Shown: piece after piece, positions 1 through 7,917 of the stretch
How positions within the stretch are numbered: the first letter of the stretch is position 1
Layout: every line of letters starts with the position of its first letter
Virus record (IMG/VR): IMGVR_UViG_3300046747_000116
Span: 1-27,693 of that record
DNA from: a virus
Reading direction: 5' to 3' (one strand)
Length of the DNA stretch: 27,693 bases
Made by a program: the position numbers and the translations under genes
Notes under the pieces: generated by a model
The model's database searches: none
What the model was told of the DNA's origin: nothing
Seen by the model: the letters and a program-made list of their open reading frames with translations, nothing else

Positions 1-2
1 CC

Positions 3-491
3 GGCCACGGCATCGCCGGCGTGCTCGAGCGCGGCGAGCGCGTCAAGAAGCTGCGCGCGGCCGTGACCGAAGCCGAGATCGCGCAGCGCATCGAGGTCCT
101 ACGGGATCTCGAAGGCTGCCGCAACGTCTCGATCTTCGACTACTTCACCCGCGACGCGAAGGGGATGATCCAGCCCAAGAGTCGCGAAGAGCTCGAGCAA
201 ATGGGCGGATCCCACGCGACCTTCCTGAAGAAGCTCAAGGTGACGACCATCGTGCTCTCGAAGGAGAAGGACGAGCGGACCCAGGTCGTGAAGGAGATCA
301 CCCAGCAGAACGTCGAGATCGAGATCGGCGACCACCTGGCCGTCCTCAAGATGCTCGGCGAATACCTGGGGCTGTGGGACCCCAAGGAGAACAAGCTCCG
401 CGGTGCCGGCAACCGGCTGCTCGCCGACAAGACCGACCAGGAGCTCGAAGAGATGATCCGCGCAGCGGAGAAGGAACGGGTGAAGGCATGA
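3..491 (+). CDS. Terminase small subunit (5'-truncated)
   Basis: The frame is open to the left edge, so the true start lies outside the window; the GTG at 21 is only the first candidate start visible. The visible protein is charged and helical. Its C-terminal half contains the pattern EIGDHLAVLKMLGEYLGLWD, which resembles the segment following the DNA-binding part in Terminase_2-type small subunits (a K/H-x-x-ALELLGKHLG-like motif). Known family role: recognising the packaging site and loading the large subunit onto phage DNA. The context fits, with the large terminase about 1.4 kb downstream in the same gene run. The missing N-terminus would hold the helix-turn-helix domain, so that part cannot be checked. 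The stop overlaps the next start (ATGA at 488-491), implying coupled translation. Confidence 0.7.
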   Translation, partial: GHGIAGVLERGERVKKLRAAVTEAEIAQRIEVLRDLEGCRNVSIFDYFTRDAKGMIQPKSREELEQMGGSHATFLKKLKVTTIVLSKEKDERTQVVKEITQQNVEIEIGDHLAVLKMLGEYLGLWDPKENKLRGAGNRLLADKTDQELEEMIRAAEKERVKA

Positions 492-772
492 ACGAAGGCC
501 ACACCAACGACGACGGCACGCAGATCTGGCGCGATGACATCGACTGCGGCACGAAGATTTTTATCCCCGACAGCGTCTTTCACCGCGCTGGCGCGCTTGA
601 GCCGCGCAGTCCGCTGTTCCAACTGCCGTCAAGCATCCATAACTCGGCGATCTTCGCCGCGCTCGAGGTCGCTCGCGATGCTACCTGTCCACCGATGGTG
701 CGAGAAGCCCGCGAGCAGCGCCGTCGCAACTACCTGCGCCGGTTCCCCTACCTGAAGGCGTTCATCCAATGA
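488..772 (+). CDS. Hypothetical protein, 94 aa
   Basis: I do not recognise this protein. The start is the ATG of the ATGA overlap with the small terminase gene, preceded by a purine-rich stretch (GAAGGAACGGGTGAAGGC) that can act as a ribosome binding site. The protein is soluble, with an acidic N-terminus and an arginine-rich C-terminal part (EQRRRNYLRRFPYLKAF) and no membrane segment. Its own stop overlaps the next ATG at 769-772. It belongs to a run of small genes inserted between the two terminase genes. That is a common place for accessory phage genes, but function cannot be inferred. Confidence 0.6.
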   Translation: MNEGHTNDDGTQIWRDDIDCGTKIFIPDSVFHRAGALEPRSPLFQLPSSIHNSAIFAALEVARDATCPPMVREAREQRRRNYLRRFPYLKAFIQ

Positions 773-1071
773 ATCATTTGCCATCGAGCAGCGCGTACCA
801 CCACCCGAAAGAGAAGCTGATTGTTTCAAGCGAGTCGGTGATGGCGTTCATCGACCGCGCCATCGCAGAGAAGCTACGTCAAGGCGCCCCGCTGCTCATC
901 ATCGGGCTGGGGTGGGACCTGTGGAAGCCGTTTCGCAACGAGTTCGACGCCTTCGTTCGCATTCCGCCAGGCATGACGCCACGCCCAGCCGTCGCGCTGG
1001 TGGTGGAGATACCGGCGCGCGGATACATCCTGGTCGACGACAAGGACCAGGTTTCAAGGGGTGAGCTATGA
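769..1071 (+). CDS. Hypothetical protein, 100 aa
   Basis: I do not recognise this protein. It starts at the ATG of an ATGA overlap with the preceding gene and ends in another ATGA overlap (1068-1071). It has a moderately hydrophobic centre (APLLIIGLGWDLW) followed by alternating hydrophobic residues (PAVALVVEIPARGYILVDD), which suggests a small alpha/beta fold rather than a membrane protein. Base usage is less GC-biased at wobble positions than in the large structural genes (for example TTTGCCATCG at the start), in line with an accessory gene of different history. No function is proposed. Confidence 0.6.
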   Translation: MNHLPSSSAYHHPKEKLIVSSESVMAFIDRAIAEKLRQGAPLLIIGLGWDLWKPFRNEFDAFVRIPPGMTPRPAVALVVEIPARGYILVDDKDQVSRGEL

Positions 1072-1403
1072 TGGCACCCATTCACGCCAAGAAGGCGGTC
1101 AAGCTCGCCGAGCGCTGGATGCGCGCGAAGATGCTCGAGAATTTTATCGAGCCGAAGGCGATGATCGTCAGCGCTTCACAGGCGGTCGAGCGCGATCCGG
1201 CGACCGGCAAGATCGTCACCAAGAAGCGGCCGTCTTTGTCGGTCTACCTGCGCGACATCGTGCAAAACACCGACTTCCGCTACACCTTCAGGATCCCGCG
1301 GCCGCTCGACGTCGACGACGCGCGCGCGATCATCATGGCGGTCTTCGCGTCGATCACCGCCAAGGCCAAGAGCGAGGCGAAGAAGGACGCGGAGAAGAAT
1401 TGA
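1068..1403 (+). CDS. Hypothetical protein, 111 aa, basic
   Basis: I do not recognise this protein. Two adjacent ATG codons are possible (1068 and 1071); the first overlaps the upstream stop as ATGA. The protein is basic, with lysine/arginine-rich ends (HAKKAVKLAERWMRAKM near the N-terminus, AKAKSEAKKDAEKN at the C-terminus). A central segment (SVYLRDIVQNTDFRYTFRIP) could form a strand-rich core. The charge pattern would suit nucleic-acid binding, but that is inference only. The stop TGA at 1401-1403 overlaps the TTG start of the next gene. Confidence 0.6.
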   Translation: MMAPIHAKKAVKLAERWMRAKMLENFIEPKAMIVSASQAVERDPATGKIVTKKRPSLSVYLRDIVQNTDFRYTFRIPRPLDVDDARAIIMAVFASITAKAKSEAKKDAEKN

Positions 1404-1909
1404 CCCCCCACTCGCGACTTGTCGCTCTAGCCGCCGCCTGGCTGCGCAAGCGTAAGCTCTGCTCGGTGGTCGTCACGGAATTGACGCACAGCGGCCCGGA
1501 GAGCGCGGATGCAATCGGGTTCCGCATGGGGCTATCCTGGCTCTGTGAGTGCAAGGCCAGCCGCGCCGACTTTCTCGCCGACAAGAAAAAGCACTTTCGC
1601 CGGTATCCAGCGAGCGGGATGGGGACGCGCCGGTTTTATGTTTGCGATGATGGCGTTATCGAACCAGTCGATCTACCCGAAGGCTGGGGATTACTCGTGC
1701 TGCGCGACGGCTTTCTGAACGAGCTCCGGGATTCAGAGATTCACGAGTGCGATCACCGTCGCGAGCTCGAACTGATGACGAGTTGCCTACGTCGAATGCT
1801 CTGCCAGCCCAGCGTGCGCGCCATTCGTTGCAAGACCTACGTGTGGGACGAGGGCGGTGAGCCCAGGGCTACCATATGGGCAGAAACCACCAAGGCGGAG
1901 GTTGTTTAA
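1400..1909 (+). CDS. PD-(D/E)XK nuclease-like protein (MmcB-like)
   Basis: The best start is the TTG at 1400, which overlaps the upstream stop and has GGAG at 1391-1394 as ribosome binding site; the frame is open further upstream but is only a shadow there. The 169-aa product shows a nuclease-like core: D37 in the ADAIGF segment, then E50-x-K52 in WLCECKASRADFLADKKK. This fits the D...ExK signature of restriction-like nucleases and resembles MmcB-type proteins, where an E-x-K-x-S-R-x-D-F segment is typical. A further FY...PEGWGLL stretch also matches that group. The role is probably DNA processing or repair, or an accessory to packaging; the substrate is unknown. It lies immediately before the large terminase gene, and its wobble-base usage is more AT-rich than its neighbours, hinting at separate acquisition. 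Confidence 0.6.
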   Translation: MTPHSRLVALAAAWLRKRKLCSVVVTELTHSGPESADAIGFRMGLSWLCECKASRADFLADKKKHFRRYPASGMGTRRFYVCDDGVIEPVDLPEGWGLLVLRDGFLNELRDSEIHECDHRRELELMTSCLRRMLCQPSVRAIRCKTYVWDEGGEPRATIWAETTKAEVV

Positions 1910-3466
1910 TTGCTCATCCTGGTCGACATGAAGGCCGAAGCCGCGGAGCGCGAGATGGCTCGCCGCCACCTGGCGCACTTCGTCCGCTACCGGTTCAAGC
2001 GCGAGAAGAAGCCGCTGCTCTGGAATTGGCACCTGGACTACGTCTGCGAGCACCTGGAAGCCGTGACCCTGCGGCAGATCCTCCGGCTCATCATCAACAT
2101 CCCGCCGCGGTTCCTGAAGTCGATCGTCGCGTCCCAGTGCTGGCCGGCGTGGATGATCGGCCGCGAGAACGACCCGCGGAGCTCGATGGTGAGCGCCAGC
2201 TACGCCGCCGACCTGGCCTTCCGCGACTCGCGAAAGACCAAGGAGCTCGTGCGCGCCGACTGGTACACCGATCTCTTCCCGGCCGTCGACCTGGTGAAAG
2301 ACACCGAAGCCGAGTGGGAGACGTCCGGCGGAGCCTCGCGAGTCGCTGCCGGCGCGAACGGCGTCGTCACCGGCAAGGGCGGCGACCACCTGCTCGGCGA
2401 CGACCTACTGAAGCCCAAGGACGCCGGCAGCGAGGTCGTGCGCGAGAACACGAACGAATGGATCGGCGACACCTTCTACTCGCGATTCAACGACATCAAG
2501 ACCGGCACCATGACCCACATCGCGCAGCGGCTCCACGAGCGCGATCCCTCCGGCTATCTGATGGAGCTCGAGGGCAATCCCGACGCCGACAAGTGGACCA
2601 AGGTGATCCTGCCCATCGAGGGCCCGAGCAAGCCCACGGTCTACCACTACGGCCGCGTCTTCCACCTGCGCCGCCGGCACGAGCTCTTGCACGAGGCGCG
2701 CTTCGGCGCCGACCAGGTGAAGCGCTACAAGGCGATGCTCAAGACCAGCTACGAAGGGCAGTACAACCAGCGGCCGAACAAGATGGAAGGCGGAGCGCTG
2801 CGGCCGCGCATGCTGGTACGCCACCAGCGCACCGCTGAAGAGATCGTCAAGGAGTGGGGCCTCATCCCGAACATCTACCTCGATCTCGCGACCAAGGACA
2901 AGGAAGTAAACAAGGACGACCCGGACTACAACGTGATCGAAGTATGGGCGCGCGACCAGCTGCAACGGCTCTGGCTGCTCTTCGTGTGGCGCCTCCAGTG
3001 CTCGATGGACGTCATGGCCCGCCGGTTGATCGACGTGCGCAAGAAGTGGAAGCCGCGCTACATCAAGGGCGAGAAGATCGGGCTCCAGCACAGCTTCCGG
3101 TCGGTGCTGACGCTCCAGTGCAAGATCAAGAACATCCCGATGCTCCCGCTGCTCGACATGGACGCGAGCGAGGACCCGGTCCAGAAGGTGATCCCGTTCG
3201 AGGGCGCGCTCAACGGCGGCACGGTGAACATCCCCGGCAACACCACCTGGGAGCACGACTACTGTGCGGAGATGCGCGCCTGGCCGAAGGGCCGGCACGA
3301 CGACATGATCGTGACCAGCGGTTACGCCTGCAACGATCTCGATAAGACGCCGCCCGGCGACGCGCCCGGCAAGGTCGACCCGGAATGGGATCCCGGCAAG
3401 GTCACGGGCTCGCAGCTGCTCGCCGAGATCGAGAAGCGGGACGCCAAGAAGAAAGGTAAAAAATGA
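1910..3466 (+). CDS. Terminase large subunit
   Basis: This is the 518-aa packaging motor ATPase/nuclease. Residues 63-71 (NIPPRFLKS) are the Walker-A-like loop typical of large terminases, followed by a Walker-B-like acidic pair in HLLGDDLLKP (D164, D165). The segment YEGQYNQRPNKMEGG (281-295) is typical of the region before the nuclease domain. The nuclease domain begins around YLDLAT (D325) and ends with HDD (463-465), matching the RNase-H-fold nuclease of this family. The start is TTG 1910, directly after the upstream stop, with GGAGG at 1897-1901; an ATG at 1928 is possible but has no clear ribosome binding site. The length is normal. It moves DNA into the prohead through the portal and cuts concatemers. 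The stop overlaps the next ATG at 3463. Confidence 0.93.
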   Translation: MLILVDMKAEAAEREMARRHLAHFVRYRFKREKKPLLWNWHLDYVCEHLEAVTLRQILRLIINIPPRFLKSIVASQCWPAWMIGRENDPRSSMVSASYAADLAFRDSRKTKELVRADWYTDLFPAVDLVKDTEAEWETSGGASRVAAGANGVVTGKGGDHLLGDDLLKPKDAGSEVVRENTNEWIGDTFYSRFNDIKTGTMTHIAQRLHERDPSGYLMELEGNPDADKWTKVILPIEGPSKPTVYHYGRVFHLRRRHELLHEARFGADQVKRYKAMLKTSYEGQYNQRPNKMEGGALRPRMLVRHQRTAEEIVKEWGLIPNIYLDLATKDKEVNKDDPDYNVIEVWARDQLQRLWLLFVWRLQCSMDVMARRLIDVRKKWKPRYIKGEKIGLQHSFRSVLTLQCKIKNIPMLPLLDMDASEDPVQKVIPFEGALNGGTVNIPGNTTWEHDYCAEMRAWPKGRHDDMIVTSGYACNDLDKTPPGDAPGKVDPEWDPGKVTGSQLLAEIEKRDAKKKGKK

Positions 3467-4032
3467 ACTACGCCACCATTGTCGCCGATCCGCCGTGGCC
3501 CTACGGCGGCGAAGGGCGATTCGCCGCGTCGAAATCGTCCAAGGGGGACACCGGGTTAAGCGGAAAGGCTTCTAGCGCCAACCGCTATGGAGCCATGTCC
3601 ATCGACGCGATCTGCGATTTACGCCCACCAGCGGCCGATAACGCGCACTTGTACCTATGGTTTACTAACAGCTTCGCCGTCGAGGCGCATGGGATAGCTC
3701 AAGCCTGGGGCTTCGATCCTAAGACGATACTCACATGGACCAAGGTCAAGGGCGACGGCAAGCCGTCCATGAAGATGGGCTACTATTTCCGCGGCGCGAC
3801 CGAGCATGTGTTGTTCGCCGTGCGCGGATCGCTGCGCCTTCTGCCGCGTGAGGGAGTCCCGACTGCTATGTTCTGGCCGCGCACCGCGCACAGCGTCAAG
3901 CCCGACGCATTCTATGAGTTGGTCGAGCGGTGCTCGCCGGGTCCCTTTCTTGAACTCTTCGCGAGACGGAAGCGCCAGGGCTGGCACCACTGGGGAAACC
4001 AGGTGAAGAGCGATGTAGTCTTGGGTGGGTAG
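3463..4032 (+). CDS. MT-A70-family adenine N6-methyltransferase
   Basis: This 189-aa protein has the catalytic DPPW motif at residues 9-12 (ADPPWPY), as in MT-A70-type N6-adenine methyltransferases. Family-typical elements follow: AHLYLWFTN, GF.PKTILTWTK, a YYFRGATEHVLFAVRG block, HSVKPDAFYELVE and PFLELFARRKRQGWHHWGN. It would use S-adenosylmethionine to methylate adenine, most likely in phage DNA. Protection from host restriction is a common role of such phage genes, but the target sequence cannot be read from the gene. The start overlaps the terminase stop (ATGA). It lies between terminase and head genes, and uses codons rare in the neighbours (TTA, several A/T wobble positions), which suggests an acquired gene. 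No partner restriction enzyme is visible. Confidence 0.9.
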   Translation: MNYATIVADPPWPYGGEGRFAASKSSKGDTGLSGKASSANRYGAMSIDAICDLRPPAADNAHLYLWFTNSFAVEAHGIAQAWGFDPKTILTWTKVKGDGKPSMKMGYYFRGATEHVLFAVRGSLRLLPREGVPTAMFWPRTAHSVKPDAFYELVERCSPGPFLELFARRKRQGWHHWGNQVKSDVVLGG

Positions 4033-4035
4033 CGG

Positions 4036-4045
4036 TTCTTACTGT
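4036..4045 (+). promoter_or_regulatory. Decamer TTCTTACTGT, copy 1
   Basis: Exact copy of TTCTTACTGT in the 96-base gap between the methyltransferase stop and the gene starting at 4129. The same decamer is at 7918 and 17672, with a shorter copy at 15125. Its AT-rich composition stands out in this GC-rich sequence. It could be a phage promoter core or regulator site; that function is inferred. Confidence 0.45.
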
Positions 4046-4128
4046 GGTGCTGGCGCCGGCAGGGACGCTTCAGGCACAACCCGGAGGTCGATTCCTCGCC
4101 TCCACCACCACGACTGGAGAATCGTCCC

Positions 4129-4764
4129 ATGTCCAATTCCCGCCTGCTCAAGCTGCTCGACACCGCCGCCATCGCGTCGGCCGGTCCTGCCGCGTTCACC
4201 CCTGTCATCGGCTCGCGCAATGGCCAGGGCTCCGAGTGCTTCGGCGCCGGCCGCCCCGCGATCCTGGAATGCCTGCGCATCCAGGACGGCGCCTTCGATG
4301 CCACCAGCGGCACCGTGCCGATCCTCAACGGCACCATCGGTGTGTGGGGAGCGGATCTCGCGCATCCCGTCACCGGCGCCCCGTCCAAGGTCCAGCGCTT
4401 CCCCGGCTCCGCCGGCGCCACCGGCCGGACGGTCTTCACCACCACGACCGACATGCCCTACGTGGCGCTCTCGGCGAACAACTACATCGTGCTCGTGAAC
4501 GGTGTCCCGCTCCCGCCCATCGCCGGCGCCACCGGCTTCGCGATCTCCGATGGCACCCTGAAGACCATCATCACCCTGGGCACCGCCATCGCGGTGAACG
4601 ACCAGCTGGATGTCTACTTCGTGACCCCGGTCCAGATCCTCGCCGATGGCGGTCACACCGTCGAGAAGACGCAGATCGACCGCTGCTACGACGCCATGTG
4701 GGTGATCCCGGCCTACACGAGCTCGAAGCTCAGCCGGACCCTGGTCAGCCTGCGCCCGATCTAG
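4129..4764 (+). CDS. Putative virion structural protein, 211 aa
   Basis: The start ATG has GGAG at 4116-4119. I do not recognise the family over its whole length. Residues about 93-169 (from TGRTVFTTTTDMPYV through QLDVYFV) look like a small beta-rich module. A very similar module is present twice in the nozzle-like protein encoded at 12361 (for example GGATVFTTTGVAP with VYVGTTLKTN). This pattern (Gly-rich, VFTTT, a V-x-V-N/D-G turn, a D/G-T turn and a final hydrophobic strand) is frequent in phage tail and decoration proteins, so a virion surface or decoration role is plausible. The gene sits just before the portal gene and is followed by a strong hairpin terminator, so it may be expressed as its own unit from the motif at 4036. 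A role as a minor head protein is inference. Confidence 0.65.
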   Translation: MSNSRLLKLLDTAAIASAGPAAFTPVIGSRNGQGSECFGAGRPAILECLRIQDGAFDATSGTVPILNGTIGVWGADLAHPVTGAPSKVQRFPGSAGATGRTVFTTTTDMPYVALSANNYIVLVNGVPLPPIAGATGFAISDGTLKTIITLGTAIAVNDQLDVYFVTPVQILADGGHTVEKTQIDRCYDAMWVIPAYTSSKLSRTLVSLRPI

Positions 4765-4785
4765 TCGGCGCCGCCGAATGAACGC

Positions 4786-4821
4786 GCCCCTGGCTGGCTT
4801 CCCCGGCCAGGGGCTTTTTTT
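4786..4821 (+). terminator. Rho-independent terminator after 4129 gene
   Basis: A perfect 9-bp stem, GCCCCTGGC (4786-4794) with GCCAGGGGC (4806-4814) around an 11-base loop, is followed directly by seven T residues (4815-4821). It lies between the stop at 4764 and the portal start at 4831, so it would limit read-through into the portal gene. Confidence 0.85.
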
Positions 4822-4830
4822 GGAGCCGAC

Positions 4831-7410
4831 ATGGACCCGATGAACCCCGCCGCCACCGCGGTCGCCGATCCCTCCGCCGCCTCCTCACCGCAGCCGCTCG
4901 GCGCACCGTCGAAGCTGCTCGAGGCGAAGGGGCTCGACCCGACCGAAGCGCAGAGCACCGGGCCCGCCGGCGAGGACTACCCGACCCGCCCCGCGGTCGA
5001 CGCGAAGATCGCCTCGTGGGTACAGGACTGGTGGAAGAAGACGAACGACCTGCCGCAGAAGGTGATCGCGACCAAGGGCGCCCGCGCCTGCACGCAGATC
5101 CTCTTCCCGGCCTGGTGGGACCCCGAAGACCCGTGGGCTGGTCGCAAGCCGCGCGAGCTCCGCGACGGTGAGGACGACCGCCGGGTGAACGCGCCCATCG
5201 CCTACCTCAACGTCCAGCAGACGGTCGCCATGACCGTGCCGCAGAACCATCGCGCCCGCTGGCGCCCCGAAGAGACGATGGAGGACGATCTCGGCGGCGA
5301 TCCGTTCCTCAAGAAGTACGGCAAGGGGCTCGGTCTGGTGGTCCGCACCTACCTGCGCGAGAGCGACTTCCAGAACCGTCTCGAATCGTGGGTATTCAAC
5401 GGCTCCGCCTACCCGATCGGCATCGTGAAGGTGAACTACAGCCGCGAGCTCCAGAAGGACGCCATCCGCAACGGCGGCCGCAACGACGAGCAGGCGCTAC
5501 TCGCGAGGATCCGCGTCCTCGCCGAAGATCTCGCCGCCGGCCGGCTGCACGAGCTCAGCCCCGAGATGGTCGAGCTCAAGAAGCTCTGGCAGACGGTGAT
5601 CGACAAGAACGAGATCGTGATGATGGAGTCGCTGGTGGTCCAGACGATCGAGCTCGAACGGTGGGGCTTCGACGGCCGCATCACCAAGCTCGAAGACGTC
5701 TACGACGCCGACTTCATGTATCACGACATCGACATGCCGATCGACAAGATCCGCGAGCTCTACCCCTACAAGGTCGTCGAGAACCCGGACGCTCCGACCA
5801 AGCCGGCCTTCACCGGCGTTCACCCGGACGATCTGCACCGCATGCAGAACCAGGACCGCTCGAAGCTCTACCGGGAAGGCGCAGCCAACCGCGAGCAGGA
5901 GGTCGCGAACTACAGCGGCACCACGGCGTCGACCAACACCGCGGCTTCGCCGAACGCCAAGCTGCGGAACACGCTCCTGGTGCGCGAGGTCGAATGCAAG
6001 GCCGACCGCAAGGTGTACGTCTTCATCGAAGGGCTCGACTACCCGGCGCTCAGCTACACCCCGGACAATCCGCCCGAGCAGTGGTACAGCTACGTCGTGC
6101 TCGTGCCGAACGAGGTCCCGAAGTCGGTCTACGGCATCAGCGACGTGGAGCTCATCGGCGACGAGCAGCACGCCGTCAACCGCAAGCGCACCGACGCCGA
6201 GCGCTACCGCTACGAGGCGATGCCGCGCCGGTTCTACAACTCCAGCTTGATGGACGAGAAGCAGGCGCAGGCGGCGCTCACCGTGGGCCCGTGGAAGTGG
6301 AACGCGCTCCCGCTGCCGGTGAACATGAAGATGGGCGACGTGATGATGCAGTTCGAGGTCGCCGTGCGACCGGAGACGTTCGAGATCGAGTCGAACATGC
6401 AGCAGATCCAGCGCGGCAGCCGCCAGCCGGACTCGATGAACGGCGTCACCGGCACCGCTCACTTCGCCGCGGAGGTCAACGTCGCCGCGCAGGGGACGAG
6501 CATCCAGTCGAAGTTCCGCGCCGGCCGCATCACCCGCGCGCTCGAACGGTTCTACACCGTGGTCGCGCAGATCTTGATCCAGGTCGTCACTCCCGAGCAG
6601 GCGCGCGAGATCGCCGGCGAGAAATGCCCCTGGCCGATCATCTACGGCGAAGAGGACGCCAAGGCGAAGCTGCGCGAGATCAAGCAGCAGGCGATCCACG
6701 AGTCGATGCCGGAGTTCATGGCGGCCGTCCCGCGCGACCCTGTGACCGGCGCCCCGCAGATCCCGGCGCCCGAGCAGATCAAGGCCGGCGTCGACGCGAT
6801 CATCGGCCCGAAGGTCGAGCAGAAGTGCATCGAGGTCTACGGCTTCCCCGAACCGCTCAGCCGCGAAGGGCTCTTCAAACGCCTGAAGGTCCGCGTCTCG
6901 ATCGCGATGGACCAGCAACTCGACGCGCAGCAGCGCATGCAGGAGATGAACCAGGTCTTTCAGGCGATGGCCGGCGCCGTCCAAGCCTGCCAGCTGGCCG
7001 GGATCCAGCTGAACGTGAAGCCGTTCGTGAAGCGGATCTGCAAGATCCTCGACGACGACGACCTCGAAGAAGAGATGTTCACCGAGGACCCCAACAAGGC
7101 CGGCGCCGTCCTGCTCCAGGCGCTCATGGCCGGGCAGCCGGTCGACCCCGAGCTCGAACTCCAGCTGTTCAAGACCATCCAGCCGCTCATCCCGCAGATC
7201 GTGGCGCAGCTGCAACAGCAGCAGGCGGCCGCGGCGCCGGGGCCCGGTGGCAAGCCGGTGGCAAAGGGTGGCAAGGTGGCAGGTCCGGGCGCGGCTCCGC
7301 CGCCGGCGGGCGCCGGGCTGCCGGCCGACGACGGCGGCAAGGCGGTGAACGAGTCGGCGCCGAGCGCCACCCCCTCGATCTCGCCGAATGGCGCTGGAAT
7401 GGCCGCCTAA
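4831..7410 (+). CDS. Portal protein, 859 aa
   Basis: The start ATG at 4831 has GGAG at 4822-4825, immediately after the terminator T-run. Size, composition and position (after terminase, before a scaffold-like protein and capsid) point to the head portal, the dodecameric ring through which DNA enters and leaves. Visible features are an N-terminal Pro/Ala-rich tail (about 1-50), a tryptophan-rich segment (WVQDWWKKTNDLP) then RRVNAPIAYLNVQQTVAMTVPQ, and a long mixed core including YGISDVELIGDEQHAVNRKRTDAERYRYEAMPRRF, which fits the stem/wing part of large podovirus portals. The C-terminus is glutamine-rich (QIVAQLQQQQAAAA) and then a Gly/Pro/Ala tail, resembling barrel or disordered portal tails. 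It is long for a portal but within the range of P22-like and environmental podovirus portals. The family is assigned from overall pattern, not from a single motif. Confidence 0.8.
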   Translation: MDPMNPAATAVADPSAASSPQPLGAPSKLLEAKGLDPTEAQSTGPAGEDYPTRPAVDAKIASWVQDWWKKTNDLPQKVIATKGARACTQILFPAWWDPEDPWAGRKPRELRDGEDDRRVNAPIAYLNVQQTVAMTVPQNHRARWRPEETMEDDLGGDPFLKKYGKGLGLVVRTYLRESDFQNRLESWVFNGSAYPIGIVKVNYSRELQKDAIRNGGRNDEQALLARIRVLAEDLAAGRLHELSPEMVELKKLWQTVIDKNEIVMMESLVVQTIELERWGFDGRITKLEDVYDADFMYHDIDMPIDKIRELYPYKVVENPDAPTKPAFTGVHPDDLHRMQNQDRSKLYREGAANREQEVANYSGTTASTNTAASPNAKLRNTLLVREVECKADRKVYVFIEGLDYPALSYTPDNPPEQWYSYVVLVPNEVPKSVYGISDVELIGDEQHAVNRKRTDAERYRYEAMPRRFYNSSLMDEKQAQAALTVGPWKWNALPLPVNMKMGDVMMQFEVAVRPETFEIESNMQQIQRGSRQPDSMNGVTGTAHFAAEVNVAAQGTSIQSKFRAGRITRALERFYTVVAQILIQVVTPEQAREIAGEKCPWPIIYGEEDAKAKLREIKQQAIHESMPEFMAAVPRDPVTGAPQIPAPEQIKAGVDAIIGPKVEQKCIEVYGFPEPLSREGLFKRLKVRVSIAMDQQLDAQQRMQEMNQVFQAMAGAVQACQLAGIQLNVKPFVKRICKILDDDDLEEEMFTEDPNKAGAVLLQALMAGQPVDPELELQLFKTIQPLIPQIVAQLQQQQAAAAPGPGGKPVAKGGKVAGPGAAPPPAGAGLPADDGGKAVNESAPSATPSISPNGAGMAA

Positions 7411-7510
7411 ACCCGGTATAAGCCGCCCGCAGAACGCCAGGCAGGGCAGCGGGCAGAGAATCCGCCGCGTGGAAGCCTGGAAGTCGGCGAGCGATCGACG
7501 ACGCGATAGA

Positions 7511-7540
7511 CCCCGGCCGTAGCGCACGGCTGGGGTTTTT
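7511..7540 (+). terminator. Rho-independent terminator after portal
   Basis: A 10-bp stem, CCCCGGCCGT (7511-7520) with ACGGCTGGGG (7526-7535), including one G-T pair, closes a 5-base loop and is followed by five T residues. It lies 100 bases after the portal stop and upstream of the tRNA gene. Confidence 0.88.
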
Positions 7541-7588
7541 CGTTGAATGGCCACTGGCGTTTGCCAGGATCGCCGGCGTTGGCCGCCT

Positions 7589-7682
7589 GGGGCCGCTGCT
7601 CGGCGGATAGGAGCTTCCGGCGTTGTAAACCGGACGGATGTCCCGCAAGGGCTCCCAGCAGGTTCGACACCTGTCGGCCTCG
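7589..7682 (+). tRNA. Class II tRNA, Ser-like body, anticodon probably UGU
   Basis: The cloverleaf can be drawn by hand. The acceptor is GGGGCCG (7589-7595) with CGGCCTC (7675-7681), 7 pairs with one G-T. The D stem is GCTC/GAGC (7598-7601, 7611-7614). The T arm is GCAGG/CCTGT around the canonical TTCGACA loop (7658-7674). The discriminator is G7682; CCA is not encoded. Between the anticodon and T arms are 24 bases that form their own arm, so this is a class II tRNA (Ser/Leu/Tyr type). G at the discriminator and a CCGG-rich anticodon stem resemble tRNA-Ser. A 7-base loop GTTGTAA gives anticodon TGT (threonine ACA codons) but needs a C-A mismatch at the last stem pair; a 9-base loop would give a perfect TCCGG/CCGGA stem and an unclear anticodon. 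Identity is therefore uncertain. Confidence 0.7.
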
Positions 7683-7890
7683 ACGGTCAACATCAAAAAC
7701 GTTCTCCCGGTTTTGACGGGGGCGCCGAGGCGGCAAGATCCCGGCCGGCGTGGTGATGGTCAGCGAGGACGGTAGACGGTTCGACTCCCAGCGGGCGACG
7801 GCCCTATAGCTCAGCGGATAGGGGTAGCCAATCCCCGACGTGTCGCGAGCGATCTCGGCACGATAGAGCGGCCTCGACATCACCACGATC

Positions 7891-7917
7891 CCCCAGCCTT
7901 CGGGCTGGGGTTCTTCG
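7891..7917 (+). terminator. Rho-independent terminator before scaffold gene
   Basis: A perfect 8-bp stem, CCCCAGCC (7891-7898) with GGCTGGGG (7903-7910), is capped by a TTCG tetraloop and followed by a T-rich run interrupted by C/G (TTCTTCG). It probably ends the transcript carrying the tRNA region, and the decamer motif starts right after it at 7918. Confidence 0.85.

Noticed and set aside
4044-4110. tRNA-like structure before the 4129 gene (GTGGTG...CACCAC, GGTCGATTCC and CCACCACCA)
   Set aside because: Outer stem of 6 pairs exists but no D or anticodon arm can be drawn and the T-loop is one base short; more likely a 5' leader hairpin.
5388-7421. Large + frame of 677 aa inside the portal gene
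   Set aside because: Arg/Ala/Pro-rich shadow of the GC-rich portal frame, with no ribosome binding site and no recognisable domain.
7775-7830. Circularly permuted tRNA gene (3' half before 5' half)
   Set aside because: The T stem has only two pairs and the acceptor halves pair poorly, so no cloverleaf forms.
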